A stretch of DNA of 64,000 nt from Bostrychus sinensis (GCA_020698575.1 CM036250.1:22347500-22411499), one strand, 5' to 3'; counted from the stretch's first letter, positions 12,327 to 24,130 are shown. The notes: generated by a model from the sequence alone, not told the origin. Made by a program: numbers and translations.

Positions 12327-15300
12327 ATGCAGGAGTCAGTAACTTCATTTGTTGCTACTATTGCGGAATTGAAATGAAAAGCCAGCTAATATTTTTTTTT
12401 AAAATGTGGTTCACTATTTCTGTTTCAGAAGAAAAGAAAACAAGATATTAGCCCTGCTCCTGTGAATCAGATCATAGAGGTAAGTGATAACTTGGTAATA
12501 GTGTCACATTTTTGGCTTGATTTTTTTTTTTTTTTTTCTCTTTTTCTGTAACGGAAGTTAGTCAACCTTACCTTTGTAACCACAATGCTGAATGCAGAGA
12601 TCTCAACAAATGTTCCCCATGCAGTGAATAAAGAGAGGCTTTACATTTAGTAGGTCTTAATATTAGTTTTTTGGTCTGTGTTTTTATACCTATGCACAGT
12701 GTATGTTAGATATATTTTAGAGTTGGTTTAGTGTATAGTAAAAACAAGCAGATGTGTTGTATTTTACTACAAAGTCAGAGTTCAAACCTTCTTCCTCTTT
12801 GAAAGACTCACACAGGAAATGAGAGATCTGCACCATGCAACATCTCGCCTGCTCAACATCTTTCTCTGCACTTTTACAAATGCTTTACATGTCTTTTGAA
12901 TGATTTTCTTTAAAAAATGGTTGCTATCACATTAGGATGAAGAAGAAGAGGAGGAAGGAGAGGGTATGTCTGACCATATGAAAGATTCAGAGGTTTGTAC
13001 ATTGTTTTTGTTATATTTTTACATAGAATTTTCCATATTGTTAATACTGTGGCACATATTGATTCCTCACTTTGCTTTTATATTAGGAGCCCAGTTTGAA
13101 AAGGGTGAAACCAGTGACCAAGTCCAACAGCCTAACAGGTGTCATCACCCCAGTCAAGACTCCTGCCCTGAAACGCATTGGACAATCTATTTCGGTAAAA
13201 AGCCCACTTATAATTCACAAACCTATTATGCTATTGATGTAACATAAACAGTAGATTTTGACTGTTCTTGAATGACAAAAAACAGTGTTCTTTTGACAGA
13301 GATCTATCAGTTTTCGCACAGAGGCCCGACCTTTACCCCCAGCACCCTTGCGATCCCGCTCAAAGGCCTCGTCGTTTCCACGGAGACGAAACAGCCAATG
13401 TTGGAGTGACACCGTGGAGAACCATGACCTTACTGCCAAAGAGATCAAACGACAAGAGGTATTAGAAATTGTACTTCTTATGGAAAGTATAGTCCACATC
13501 CTCTCCCTAACCTTTCTATAATGTCCTGAATCTAAGAAGCTGAATAAAATGTGCAATATATTTAAAAAAAAATGTAAGGTGTTTTAGGCAAACAGTGGAA
13601 AGTACATTTTCTAAAACAAACTTTTACTCGAGTAAACCTTTGAGAAAGTTACTTTTTCTGTAGCACACTTCCTTTGCTGTCAGAGATTATTGGGTTTGAG
13701 TCAGGTTTCGGGACAGTAGTAGTATTAGAAACAGTAGTAGAAACAGTAGCAGTAGTAGTACAACTAGTACTAGTATTACTTTGTATATTACATTAAAATC
13801 TTACTACTCAGCTGTGTTGAGTATTTTCACCTAAATACGGGTCACTTTTCACTTCTACACTTACACTTAAGTAATATTTTGATGTAATAATACTTTCACT
13901 TGAGTACATTTGTTGAGTACCTCTTCCACCTTTGTATATGGGTCAAGCTGGTGGGCTGTTGCTGAACTGTGCACTGTTGTGTGAAGCTGATTATGAAAGA
14001 GGATGTGAGCTGGCACTGAAATGCTTAACTTCCTTTATTGTACAGTCAGCTGCTACACTTCTGGTTGTGTGTTTTCACTTTTCATGCAGCAAATTCATGT
14101 GTCACGTTTCACATTTCTTTTCACTCCTAGGTGATCTATGAGCTGACTCAGGGAGAGAGACAGCTCATTGAGGACCTCAGTTTAGTTAAAAAGGTGCATC
14201 TTCACAACACATTTACACACTAATAATCATTTTAAAAACATTTTGTTAATTCGTTTGCATCTACTATGCAGGTTTACTATGAACCCATGCTGAAGTTGGA
14301 CATTATGACTGAAAGTGAACTAGGACAAATCTTTGGTACTCTGGACTCACTTATTCCTCTACATCAAGGTAAAACATAATCCTGGCTCTATTTCCCAGTG
14401 TGATCAGTAATTTACAGCCTTACTAACCTTTACAACCAACTAAAAGCCTTTAAATGGTTAAGTGGTATTTGGGGAAATGTTTATGGAAAGCTTGTGTTTG
14501 TGTATTTATTCTGATATTTCTGATATCAGCCTTCATTTTCTTTACTCGTAAACCTTTTTTGGCCACTAGTGCTACTAGTGGACACTTTTTGGCCTCACTA
14601 GTGTCACTAGTATATGGCAAAATATCAACTAGTACTACTAGTAAGACAAAGTTTGTCAACATGTACAACTAGTGAGGTCCAAATTGGTCCCTAGTGCAAC
14701 TAGTGACACCCAAGTGTCTACTAGTAGTACTAGTAACAGTTTTGTCTACACAGTGTCATTTCTACATTGCCCAACAAGAATCCCCACCCCGCCCTTTTTA
14801 TAATTCACTAGTAGTACTAGTGCTACAAGTGTATTTAAAAGCTACTACTTTTACTTCTAGTAAGCCAAAATGCTTACTAGCAGTACCAGTGAACACCGAA
14901 ATGCTTGTTTGCACAGCTATTTGTCATTTTAGTGCTTTCAGTAAGACAATAGGTACTAGTACTAGTATTAGTTGTACTAGTACACTATAGAAAGCCAACT
15001 AGTGAACATGTTACTAGAAGTAAAAGTAGCAGCTTTTAAATACACTTGTAGCACTAGTACTGCTAGTGGACTAAAAGGAGGTGGGACAGGGATTCTTATT
15101 GGCCAATGTAGAAATGAAGTGTGTAGAACCAACTGTAAGCCTCAATTTATACCCCTCTTCTGCCTCCTACTCAGAATATATTGTCACTAGTATTTCTAGT
15201 GTCGCTAGTGCCAAAAAAAATGTGTTTACACTAGTTGTTTGAGCCAACTAGTGCTGTTGTACTAGTGACCATTTTGTTGTTGTACATGTTGACAGACTTT

Positions 15301-18300
15301 GTCTTACTAGTAGTACTAGTTGACATTTTGCAAACTACTTTTGGCACTAGTGAGGCCAAAAAATGTCCACTAGTTGTACTAGTGAGCAATTTGGCATCTA
15401 CTAGTACTTATAGTAAGCAGTTTTGTCCTTACTAGTGCATTAGTTGACTAAATTACACTCAACTAGTAGCACTAGTGGCCAAAAAAGGATTAGAAGTAAA
15501 GAAAATTAAGGATATCAGCAATATCAGAATAAATTCTCAAATGAATTTCCACAGATGTTCTTTGTGTGAAAAAAGCTGATACATAAAATGTCACACTGCA
15601 TTTGTACACAGATATTTCCATTGTCATTAGGGCAGAAATCCCATTTTTTACACCCCTGTTATATTATATTACGTTAACATTAAGTTAGTTGCAATACGTT
15701 CCTGCAACCTTTGTTGGCTCCTGTCCCATATGTTTTTTAGATTTGTTGCTGCCATCAAATTGAAAATGAACTATTCTTGTTTATTTATGTTTAACAGTGT
15801 CACAGCTTTTTTTTGAATTTGGGATTGTATAATATACAGTATGTTTATTAAAAAAACTGCTAACTTAATATTGTTCATTCAATCGCCAGTCTGACTCCTC
15901 TTTCACTCCAGATCTGTTGGAGCGGCTGGAGCGGCTGAGAGGATCCGAGAAGACCGTTGGGGAAATCGGGCCTACTCTCTTAAACTGGGTATCTTCATGA
16001 CAATTAACAAATAAGAAATGATGTAATGCTATGTACACATTAACATTCGTCTAACCCCATCCCTCCCCTTTATTTTTGTAGTTCCCTTGCCTGGAGGCTT
16101 ATGTAACCTACTGCTGTAACCAGGTGGGAGCTAAGGCCTTACTGGACCAGAAGAAGAATGAGAAACGTGTGGAGCACTTTCTGAGGCTGTGTCAGGAGTC
16201 TTCATTTAGTCGAAAACTGGATCTGTGGAACTTCCTGGATCTGCCTCGAAGCCGATTGGTTAAATATCATCTACTGTTAAAAGAGATACAGAAATGCACA
16301 CCTGCCGAGCACCCTGATGAGGACACTCTACCAGACGCTGTGAGTTAGGGGATTGTGCAAAATGTCACATTTTTCTGTTATTTTTGTAACACTACCGAAT
16401 AGCTCACACTATAAAGAATTTGTTAGCTATTAGGCAAGGGTTAATTGATTATTTACAAAGATTTACCTCAACATTAATCTAATGATTGGGTTATCAACAT
16501 TGTTATTAATGTTTAATTCTTGAGTTATAAGCTAATGTAAATCAATGCAAAAATTGATAAAGTGGTAATAAACCATTATTTGTTAAAATATTGTTACATT
16601 ACATATTTGTTAATTACATGTTTTATTACTGCTTAATAGTAGTGAGCATTCTCAAGTGTTACCTTTGTATTGTCATTACACATAAATGTACATATTCACA
16701 GTGGAAACAAGTTAACTTAATAGATTTACAAAACTTAAACAATAAACTAGTAGTTAAACTAGTAGTTAAACATGTATACAAGTGTAAAGATATGGGTGGG
16801 GGATCTTGTACTGGGCCAAGCCTGTCATGACAATATAAGGATGTATAAAGACATGTATGAAGGGTGAGCATATCTTGTAATCCAGTAATAGGGTACCTTT
16901 TTTCTATATGTAAATGATTTAGCCATTGATTTGCGGTGCTTTTTGCTTTGTCTTAGTTGGAGCTGATCCAGAGCATCGTGGCTGAGGTGAATAAGAAGAC
17001 AGGGGAGGCCGAATGTCAGTTTTACAGACGTGGCTTGACGTATCTCGAAGAGAGCCAGAGGCTACCCGAGATCCAACAGTCCCGCTTCCTGTACTGCCAC
17101 GGAGAGCTCAAGAACAACAAGGGCCAGGTAAAGGCTCAAGTTTATGTTGTTCTTTGTGAACTTTGCCTCTGTTGCAAGTAATCATCTGTAATAGAAAGAC
17201 CTTTGCTCCTGCCTTAGTGGAGTTAAAGATAAGAGTTTATGATTGCATTAACAGTAAGGCTACATGATATTATAGCAATATGCCCTATCTATGACAAATA
17301 TTACGATATATACTGTTTTGACATAGTAAGTTCAGTTTAATTTAAACAGAAATACTGTATTTACTAGTCAAAACTACTTAGTCAAAATCTAATTTTGATC
17401 AAAATTAAACCAGTACTAAAGAAAAGCTTAAACCAGAACCTGAATCAGGTATTTTTTTAGTTATTTCTTTGGGTCAAAAAGCAGTTTAATTGAAAGCTCT
17501 GAGAGGACAATGATTCTGATCAAATCTCTGTCAGATGGAGATCATAACTTATATTTAATTTCTTGCAATATAGATATATTGTGCTTGCAAATATCATAGT
17601 AGCACTACATTGGTGATATATTGTGCAGCCCTAAATAACAATTTTTTTAAGATAATCAAATAAGCCTTTTCTTTGCTACTAGCGGATGCACGTTTTTTTG
17701 TTTGAGCTGGCTTTAGTCCTAACCAGACCAGGGGAAGACAAAGATGGAGGTCAGGTCTTCAGCGTTTACAGACAACCTCTGCCCAACAACTTATTAAATC
17801 TGGAGGAGATCCCAGATGGAGAGGCAGGTGGAGGCGGAGCATTCAGAGGAGCCTTCACTGGGGGCAATGATAAAGGTAAAACATCAGAACTACAGGTACA
17901 TCTAAATATCTAATATTCTGGAAAAGTGAATGTATTTTATGAGTCCTGGGGGAGGACACTGGCAGATTATTGTAAGTGAAAATGTGAATTGTCTTCTTTT
18001 CCTCTGTTTTAATGAAGCCAATTATTTGGACTTTGAGACATTTGTCTGAGGTTTGATGTTGATTATCTCTGTGATTTCTAAATCTATCAATGTGAAATAA
18101 AAACTGACACAAAGCTTGAGGTCTTATCTGTCAGTATGATTGAGCTCCATGCTTCTATGTCAAGCCATTTGTCTTACAACAGCTGTGCAAAAACACAAGG
18201 TCAGTCACTCACGCCAGCGTCATTACGGACCTTGGCTGATGGGGTGGCCAAAGTCTGACCAACAGGGGACATGGCCACCCCAGGCCACCACGCAGCTACG

Positions 18301-18924
18301 CCACAGAGTGAAACGCAGAAATGAAATAGATTCAGTACACACAGAGTGAAATATTTCAGGCATTATTTATTTTAATTGTGATGACTATGGCTTACTGTTA
18401 ATAAGAAAACCTAAAATTCAGCATGTTATAAAATTAGAATATTACATGATATTGCATAATCATTGCATTTAAAATAAATAAATGCTTGAAATATTTCACT
18501 CTGTGTACTGAATTTATATAATATATGAATTTCACTTTTTACTACTAAAATTATTTCACTTTTCCATGATTTTTTAATTCACTGACATGCACTTGACACT
18601 GACATGCACTGGACATTGTATATTTGTGTGACTTTGTGTATCTCAATTTACACTTCTAATGTCTCTTTTGTTATAGTGAAGAACTGTTTCCGTGTGAGCA
18701 GCAGGGGGCGCTCTAAAGCTCACTCCTACAGCCTCCAGGCCAACGACTCCTTCAGCAAGCAGCAGTGGATCACCAGTCTGCGCCAGGCCATCGTCCAATC
18801 ACGAGACCGGAATGCTCATGCCAGCCAATCGCAGTTCCGCTCCCACGCAGATCCCGCCCTCTGTCACATAGCTGACCTCAGCCTCAGTTCGGACACCGAA
18901 ATGACAGTTCAAACTAGTCACTAA
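12327..18924 (+). CDS. arhgef3l: Rho guanine nucleotide exchange factor 3-like (DH-PH)
   Basis: Predicted exchange factor loading GTP onto RhoA-type GTPases. Exons: 12327-12338, 12429-12479, 12936-12992, 13087-13194, 13300-13458, 14131-14193, 14272-14368, 15912-15988, 16082-16339, 16957-17127, 17683-17875, 18677-18924. They join in frame to 497 aa. The start MQES is chosen because its exon splices in phase to KKRKQDIS, a basic nuclear-like segment. An acidic run DEEEEEEGEG follows, then EPSLKRVKPV and RSISFRTEARP as in ARHGEF3. The DH core spans about residues 145-330 with FGTLDSLIPLHQ, GAKALLDQKK and SFSRKLDLWNFLDLPRSRLVKY. The PH domain contains CHGELKNNKG, VFLFELALVLTRP, FRGAFTG and HSYSLQANDSFSKQQW. 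The words FGTLDSLIPLH, FRTEARP and CHGELKNN fit ARHGEF3 better than NET1, but it is diverged, so a teleost paralogue is likely. The C-terminus EMTVQTSH lacks the NET1 PDZ ligand ending. An intron carries a large palindrome. Confidence 0.9.
13700..13935. repeat. AGT-microsatellite-rich dispersed repeat, copy 1
   Basis: A run of AGTAGTAGTATTAG, ACAGTAGTAG and AGCAGTAGTAGT units is followed by an ACTTTCACTTGAGTACATTTGTTGAGTAC tail. The same arrangement recurs near 45640, 51690, 56470, 58000 and 59860. It lies in the arhgef3-like intron before the exon at 14131. Confidence 0.6.
14475..15562. mobile_element. Large fold-back (palindromic) element rich in ACTAGT
   Basis: Two arms of about 450-500 bp are reverse complements. 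TTTTTGGCCACTAGTG at about 14556 pairs with CACTAGTGGCCAAAAAAGG at 15470. CTGATATTTCTGATATC at 14511 pairs with GATATCAGCAATATCAG at 15511. An AAGTGTATTTAAAAGC block at 14826 pairs with CTTTTAAATACACTTG at 15032. The hexamer ACTAGT, itself a palindrome, occurs about 30 times between 14560 and 15480. The open frames seen on both strands here are by-products of the symmetry. Ends are approximate; I could not define a target-site duplication. It sits inside the intron between exons 14272-14368 and 15912-15988 of the arhgef3-like gene. Confidence 0.85.
18315..18560. mobile_element. Palindromic MITE family, copy 1
   Basis: The left arm GAGTGAAATATTTCAGGCAT near 18343 pairs with ATGCTTGAAATATTTCACTC near 18482. 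ATGACTATGGCTTACTG lies near the centre and TTAGAATATTACATGA follows. Similar copies occur at 21750, 22576, 23110 and 48768. It lies in the last intron of the arhgef3-like gene. The outer ends are unclear. Confidence 0.7.
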
Positions 18925-19138
18925 CTGGGGAAAAAAACTGATCATTTGAGTTTTGAGGAGATCTTCATTGGGAAAAAATGTGAAAAAAAGGACTTTATCT
19001 GTTTGATTGAATAACATAACTTTGTGACGTCAGAGAGACTGTATTTATGTTACTTTTCATTGAAAGTGTAACAGCTGTGATGGAGGTGGAACAACTTGTG
19101 AAATGTGAATTTAAATTGTAATTTTTTGCAACTTTTTT

Positions 19139-19156
19139 AATAAACTGACAAATAAA
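19139..19156 (+). terminator. arhgef3l: Poly(A) signals of the arhgef3-like gene
   Basis: AATAAA at 19139-19144 and again at 19151-19156, about 215 bp after the stop codon. Confidence 0.7.
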
Positions 19157-19159
19157 AAG

Positions 19160-19985
19160 TCTTGTGGAATAGTACACCAAGACAAGCCTAAGTATAGTCT
19201 ACAAGCTCCACAGAGAAAAGATTAGACATGATTATCCTCCCTCCCTTTCTCCTCTTGTCTTTCCCCCTGTCCCATCCCTGACACTGGTGACAGGGCACAG
19301 CAGAAAGGTAGACTTTCAGTGCTGGCCCACAGGAGCACAATCTGAAACAGTACACGGGCCCTTATGCATTTTTAACAGCTCAGCAGGTGATGGGAACAGT
19401 TCGCTTGGGACAGTTTGTTCACAGATAAAATGACCAAGTGATCAGGTGAGTCCACATCATTCTGTCTGCTAAAGCTTAAATAATAGGGACGAAGTTTATT
19501 TGCATGACTTTTTTTACTTGTAATATACACAGTTGATTTAGAGTGTACATGTTAGAGCTTGCATTTGCATGGGGAAGAAATGTAAGGTAGCTCTCAAATG
19601 CCTCAGTTTATACAGGGATAATGTTGATTATAAGGTTTATTTATTGTCTTTGATGTTGCTGAATCCAGTAGGTCAGGTGGGATGCTTGTTTCTGCTGCAT
19701 GTTTCAAAAATAACAGTATACATCTAGTAAGCAAAGGTGGATTAACAATATTCAAGGCAGGATTTGTCCAACATTCATAATTTGATATCCTCTTTTTCCC
19801 CTCTTTGTCTCTCCTGGAGGAATGGACCAAACTCTTATGGGTTTCATTCAGTAACAAAGAAAATACCAGAGCATCCCACTCACTTTTGACCCTGAAGACC
19901 TGAACCTGTCTCAAGTTACAAACCAGACTATCAAGACTACAAATATTATGTTCTTTGTCAGCCATCTAGATTGAGTTTTTGGATA
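19160..19985. other. Intergenic region before the usp21-like gene
   Basis: Pyrimidine-rich stretch at 19238-19275, otherwise plain AT-rich DNA. Part is probably the promoter and 5' UTR of the usp21-like gene, but no diagnostic promoter motif was recognised. Confidence 0.4.
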
Positions 19986-22900
19986 ATGCCTGGAGCCAGT
20001 GGAGTTAATGTAGAGCCTTCTTGTGAGGCACTTTGTCGGACTTTGGTTTCCCAGAACGGTCTACAGAGAGAGACGGCGGACATCTCCCAGTCTGTCCTCT
20101 ACACCTCACTCATGGGACTCCTGCTGGTCGCTGATACAGAGGTAAAAAAAAAAAACTATAAATGAGCAATAATATTAGTTTAGCATTGCTGAATGAATAA
20201 TGAGTAGTGCAGCACCACACGTGTTTCAGCACATGTCAGCACTTCTGGGTTTCTAATAGGATGAGTGCTTGGAACTGACCTCCTTTTAGCCTCTCTTGCC
20301 ATGTTAATGACATAAGACGTTAAATCTGGCATAGCGGTGCTGTACACACACACACAGTACACATATATACTGTATACTCTGAAGGCGGAGCTAAGACAGA
20401 CAGATAAACATAGACAAGGGTCAAACAGTAGGGCACTTATAAAGGGTATCCCCAATGTCTTAAAGGTATTAAAAGCATTCAATCTGAGCAAGCAAATCTA
20501 GCAATTGATGATCTAAAAATATTTGATGGCATTCAATCTTGGTCATCATAGTCTCAAACTGCAACATAATTTTGGTCTAGCTGTTTCAACATTGACTACA
20601 ATATTTATGTTAGTAAATATGTGCTTGCAAAACATTGTTTAGTAAGTGTGCATGTGAATTTGGCATTACATTTTTTCGTCATCAGCCTTAAAAATTCTTA
20701 AATTTTAAGCAAAAAAAAAAAAAAAAAAAAAAAAAAACTAGATTCCCAGTTATAGATGGAGACAGTGTTTACAACTATATGTACTGAATTTGAATTCCCT
20801 ATGCAATATACATTTAACAAAGACGCATTTAATTTTCTTTTCCCTAGAAAGAGCAAGTCACTTTGGGAAGTGGCAGAGTTGGTCTTAGAAACATTGGAAA
20901 CACGGTATTTACCAACACAAGAAACCAAAATTATATTTATGTTTTTGTAATTATATTTTATGTGTAACCATTTTCACACTTTTATTTTGTGCCCCAAAAC
21001 AAAAGTGTTTCCTGAATGCAATAGTCCAGTGTCTGTCTCACACACATGGGCTTCGAGACTACTGCCTCCTCAAGTCCTACCGACATGAGAAGTTGAGCAA
21101 AGAGGATGCTAAACTAATGGAAGGTACATTCCTCATTGTATTTATTATTTCCTTCATTTTAAGTGACATTCACTTTTCTCATTTTCTGCTCTACATCAGC
21201 TTTCTCTCAGGTGCTCTCAGGCCTTTGGGATGCAAATGGAGATGACACGGTGGTAAACCCACGCCAGTTTTACAGTATTTTCAAAGAAGCAGTGCCTTAC
21301 TTCAGCGGATACAGGTAGAATATACAGCTGTTAAAAAAATAAAAAATAAAAAAAAAGAGTCTTTGTCTGTCTGTTAAATATTGTATATAAATGTGATAAA
21401 TTTAGTCAACAAGATGCTCAGGAGTTTCTGAGGTTCCTGCTGGACAAGCTCCACACAGAAATAAATCGCAGACCGTATGTTCGACGAGTCAAAGAACCGG
21501 AGCAAAAATATGCCAGATTTAGGTATGCGTTTTTATGTGAAAATATATATTGCTATTATGTACTGTACCTCCTAATTATAATGTCATTCTAATAGGATCT
21601 CGGAAGAGGCAGCCTCCATGTGGAAAAGGCACTTGGAGAGAGATGACAGCAGGATAGTAGGTGAGGAAGGCAAAACATTTATCAGCTGCACATCAGTAAA
21701 TTGTGGAAAACTCAATGATTCTAAAAATGAAACTAATACATTACATAGACACAGTAGACACAGTGAAATACTTTAAGCATTTATTTATTTTTATTGTGAT
21801 GGCTTGGAGTCTGTATGTCCTCTCAGGCTTCCTCCTATTGTCTAAAGACATTCATCTGTTAGATGAAATGGTGACTCTAAATTCCTCCTAGTGAATGAAT
21901 GTGAGATTAAATGGTTGTCTGTCTGTGTATGTCTCTGTGTCAGCCCAGTGATAACAGTCCAGGGTGCACCCCTGCCTAAGGTAAGGCCTATCGTTGCTGG
22001 GATAAGCTCTAGTCACCTGTGACCCCTAATGGAACATGTGTCAGGAAATGAATGAATATGTCAAGTAACATTAGAATGATAAGCCAAAAATCATCATAAT
22101 TACTGCAATTCAAATTAATAAATGCTTGAAATATTTCACTCTGTATGGAGTGAATCTACATAATGCTTTTATTTTTTTTAATAGAACTACTCAAATATTT
22201 TCATTTTTTTCCTCAATCTTCTAATTTACTAATATTGTGCTTCTGTATTAGCTACAGTGTACATTGGATTTTTAAACTTACCCTAACACCTTCTGTATCT
22301 CTGTACCTTTATTTTAGACCTCTTCTCGGGACAGCTGCGTAGTTCTCTGCACTGCTCAGTATGTTCCCACTACTCCAACACGTTTGATGTCTTCTGTGAT
22401 CTGTCACTGCCAATTCCCAAGAAGACGTCTGGCGGAGAGGTCACACTGAGAGAGTGTCTTAATCTGTTCTCACAAGAGGAGAGACTTGACAAGGAGAACT
22501 CCCCTGTAAGTTTGCAAAGACAATGGATTAAGATTGCATTATCAGTTTGTGCCTTAGTTCTGTGCTAATACATGGGCCAGTCAATAAAATGGAATATTGT
22601 GAAATTTATTTCAGTATTTCAGTTTAGGGTTTATTTATTTTAATTGTGATCAATTTGGTCTACAGTCAGTGAACACCACCTCATAAAATTAAAAAATTAC
22701 AAAATGTTACATAATTATCACAAATGAAATATATGTCTGAAATTATAATTTTGCTGTTCACAATATTCTAATTTATTGATGACCTGTTAATGCCTTGATG
22801 TCTTTTTTCAGATGTGCGAAAGATGCAACAGACGCACAGAGAGCACAAAGAGGTTGTCCATCCAGAGGTTTCCCCAAATGATTGTGATTCGTATCCTTGG

Positions 22901-23854
22901 TCATATCATTTCCAGTATAAATGTCTTATGAAAATGCAACGTTTATATTATTGTCCTTAACAGACTCTGTTAGATCTGAATCGTTTCACAACATCACGAT
23001 GGTCTATCAGTAAAAGCACAGTGTATGTGTCCTTTCCACTCACAAACCTGGACCTTGGACCTTATGGACCAGTCGACTGTGGTAACTAGCACGTTTCTAC
23101 TAAAGGTGCAAATCAATAAATTAGAATATTGTGGGAAAAGCAAAATTATTACATTAAATTCAATTTATAAAGTGTACTACATTTAGATTGATTCTGTACA
23201 CAAGGTGAAATACTTTAAGTATTTATTTTAACTGTGATGATAATGGCTTACAGATCATAAAAAAACAACATTTAATATCTCTTAAAAAGTACATTTTACA
23301 TAACATTACATATTCAGCAATTACATAAAATCTGTTCATCACTCTGTGTGTTCTGAATCTTAATAATATATAAATTGTATTTTTTACTACCACTGAAATA
23401 AATGAATTTGAATACTGTATAATCATATTCTAATTTATTGATTTATTATTGATTTATTGAAGACCATACCCCTGGACCTACCATTGAATGACTCAACTCT
23501 TTTTTTTTTTTTCTGTAGGACCAATTTTGTATAGTTTATATGCAATATGTAACCATGCCGGCACAGTCAACATGGGCCACTACACAGCTTGCTGCTTAGA
23601 CAAAAATGGATGGTGTTTTTATAATGACTCTAGGTATGATCTGCAACTTTCTTCAATTCTGTAAATGTTTGTGGTTTACCTCTATAGTGTAAACACTGCA
23701 AGGATAAGACTATGAATAAGAGATATTGAGATTTTAATTTCTCCATCCACTCTCCCACAGTGTGACTCCAGTCTCAGAGAACCAGCTGCAGACCAATCAA
23801 GCCTATGTGTTATTTTATCAGCGCAGCAACAGCTCCACTACTATCAGGAAATAG
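19986..23854 (+). CDS. usp21: Ubiquitin-specific protease 21-like deubiquitinase
   Basis: Cysteine protease of the USP (C19) family that removes ubiquitin from proteins. Exons: 19986-20141, 20848-20904, 21006-21123, 21200-21314, 21406-21522, 21596-21660, 22318-22505, 22812-22890, 22974-23081, 23519-23633, 23761-23854; they join in frame to 403 aa. The catalytic Cys box GLRNIGNTCFLNAIVQCLS is split by an intron before the Cys codon. Downstream are GYSQQDAQEFLRFLLD, two zinc-binding CxxC pairs (CSVC, CERC), the His box MGHYTA and NDSSVTPVSENQ with the third catalytic residue, then YVLFYQ. The catalytic core is complete. MWKRHLERDDSRIVDLFSGQL and DLSLPIPKK favour USP21 over USP2. The N-terminal extension is only about 65 aa, much shorter than mammalian USP21 (about 565 aa total), so further upstream exons or a natural short form remain possible. 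Several introns carry the same MITE family. Confidence 0.88.
21750..22210. mobile_element. Palindromic MITE family, copy 2, carrying a nested repeat
   Basis: The left arm CAGTGAAATACTTTAAGCAT near 21759 pairs with ATGCTTGAAATATTTCACTC near 22124. The symmetry is interrupted at about 21805-22035 by an unrelated SINE-like sequence, which therefore inserted later. It lies in the usp21-like intron between 21660 and 22318. Confidence 0.7.
21805..22040. repeat. SINE-like repeat nested in MITE copy 2
   Basis: It contains TTCCTCCTATTGTC..., GACTCTAAATTCCTCCTAGTG, GGTTGTCTGTCTGTGTATGT, CCAGGGTGCACCCCTGCCTA and GGATAAGCTCTAGTCACCTG. The same ordered words appear at 56862-57150 (with the head) and, as a 3' tail only, at 58477-58575. 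This is a widespread fish repeat type. The copy is 5' truncated. Confidence 0.65.
22576..22793. mobile_element. Palindromic MITE family, copy 3
   Basis: The ends are inverted: TCAATAAAATGGAATATTGTG on the left, and the reverse complement of the right end reads TCAATAAATTAGAATATTGTG. The length is about 218 bp with no coding capacity. It is in the usp21-like intron 22506-22811. Confidence 0.75.
23110..23446. mobile_element. Palindromic MITE family, copy 4
   Basis: The left end AATCAATAAATTAGAATATTG is mirrored on the right by ATTCTAATTTATTGATT. Inside are GGTGAAATACTTTAAGTATT and GATGATAATGGCTTACAG, shared with the other copies. It occupies most of the usp21-like intron 23082-23518. Confidence 0.75.
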
Positions 23855-24124
23855 GCCAAAGACTGGCTGATTGAGGCAGCCAATCAGAGCCACTGCACTC
23901 CTGTGTCCATAGAAACAAACAGAAATGCCCGCACTGTAATTCCTGGATCTGAGATATCATCGGTTTCAGTGAAACTGTCCTCAAATGAACTGATACATAC
24001 AGTCTGAGAGTCAGTCATACTGTGCTGATTGAAAGAGGGTGATAAAATGACTGCTAACTGCAGCCAGTGTAATAGGAGAGGAAAGATTCACTTTTGACAT
24101 CTGTCATATACCTGTCAAATGTTG

Positions 24125-24130
24125 AATAAA
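24125..24130 (+). terminator. usp21: Poly(A) signal of the usp21-like gene
   Basis: AATAAA about 270 bp after the stop codon, in the context GTTGAATAAACC. Confidence 0.65.

Noticed and set aside
14454..14990. Open frames on both strands in the fold-back region
   Set aside because: They arise from the palindromic ACTAGT-rich repeat; no homology and no splice context.
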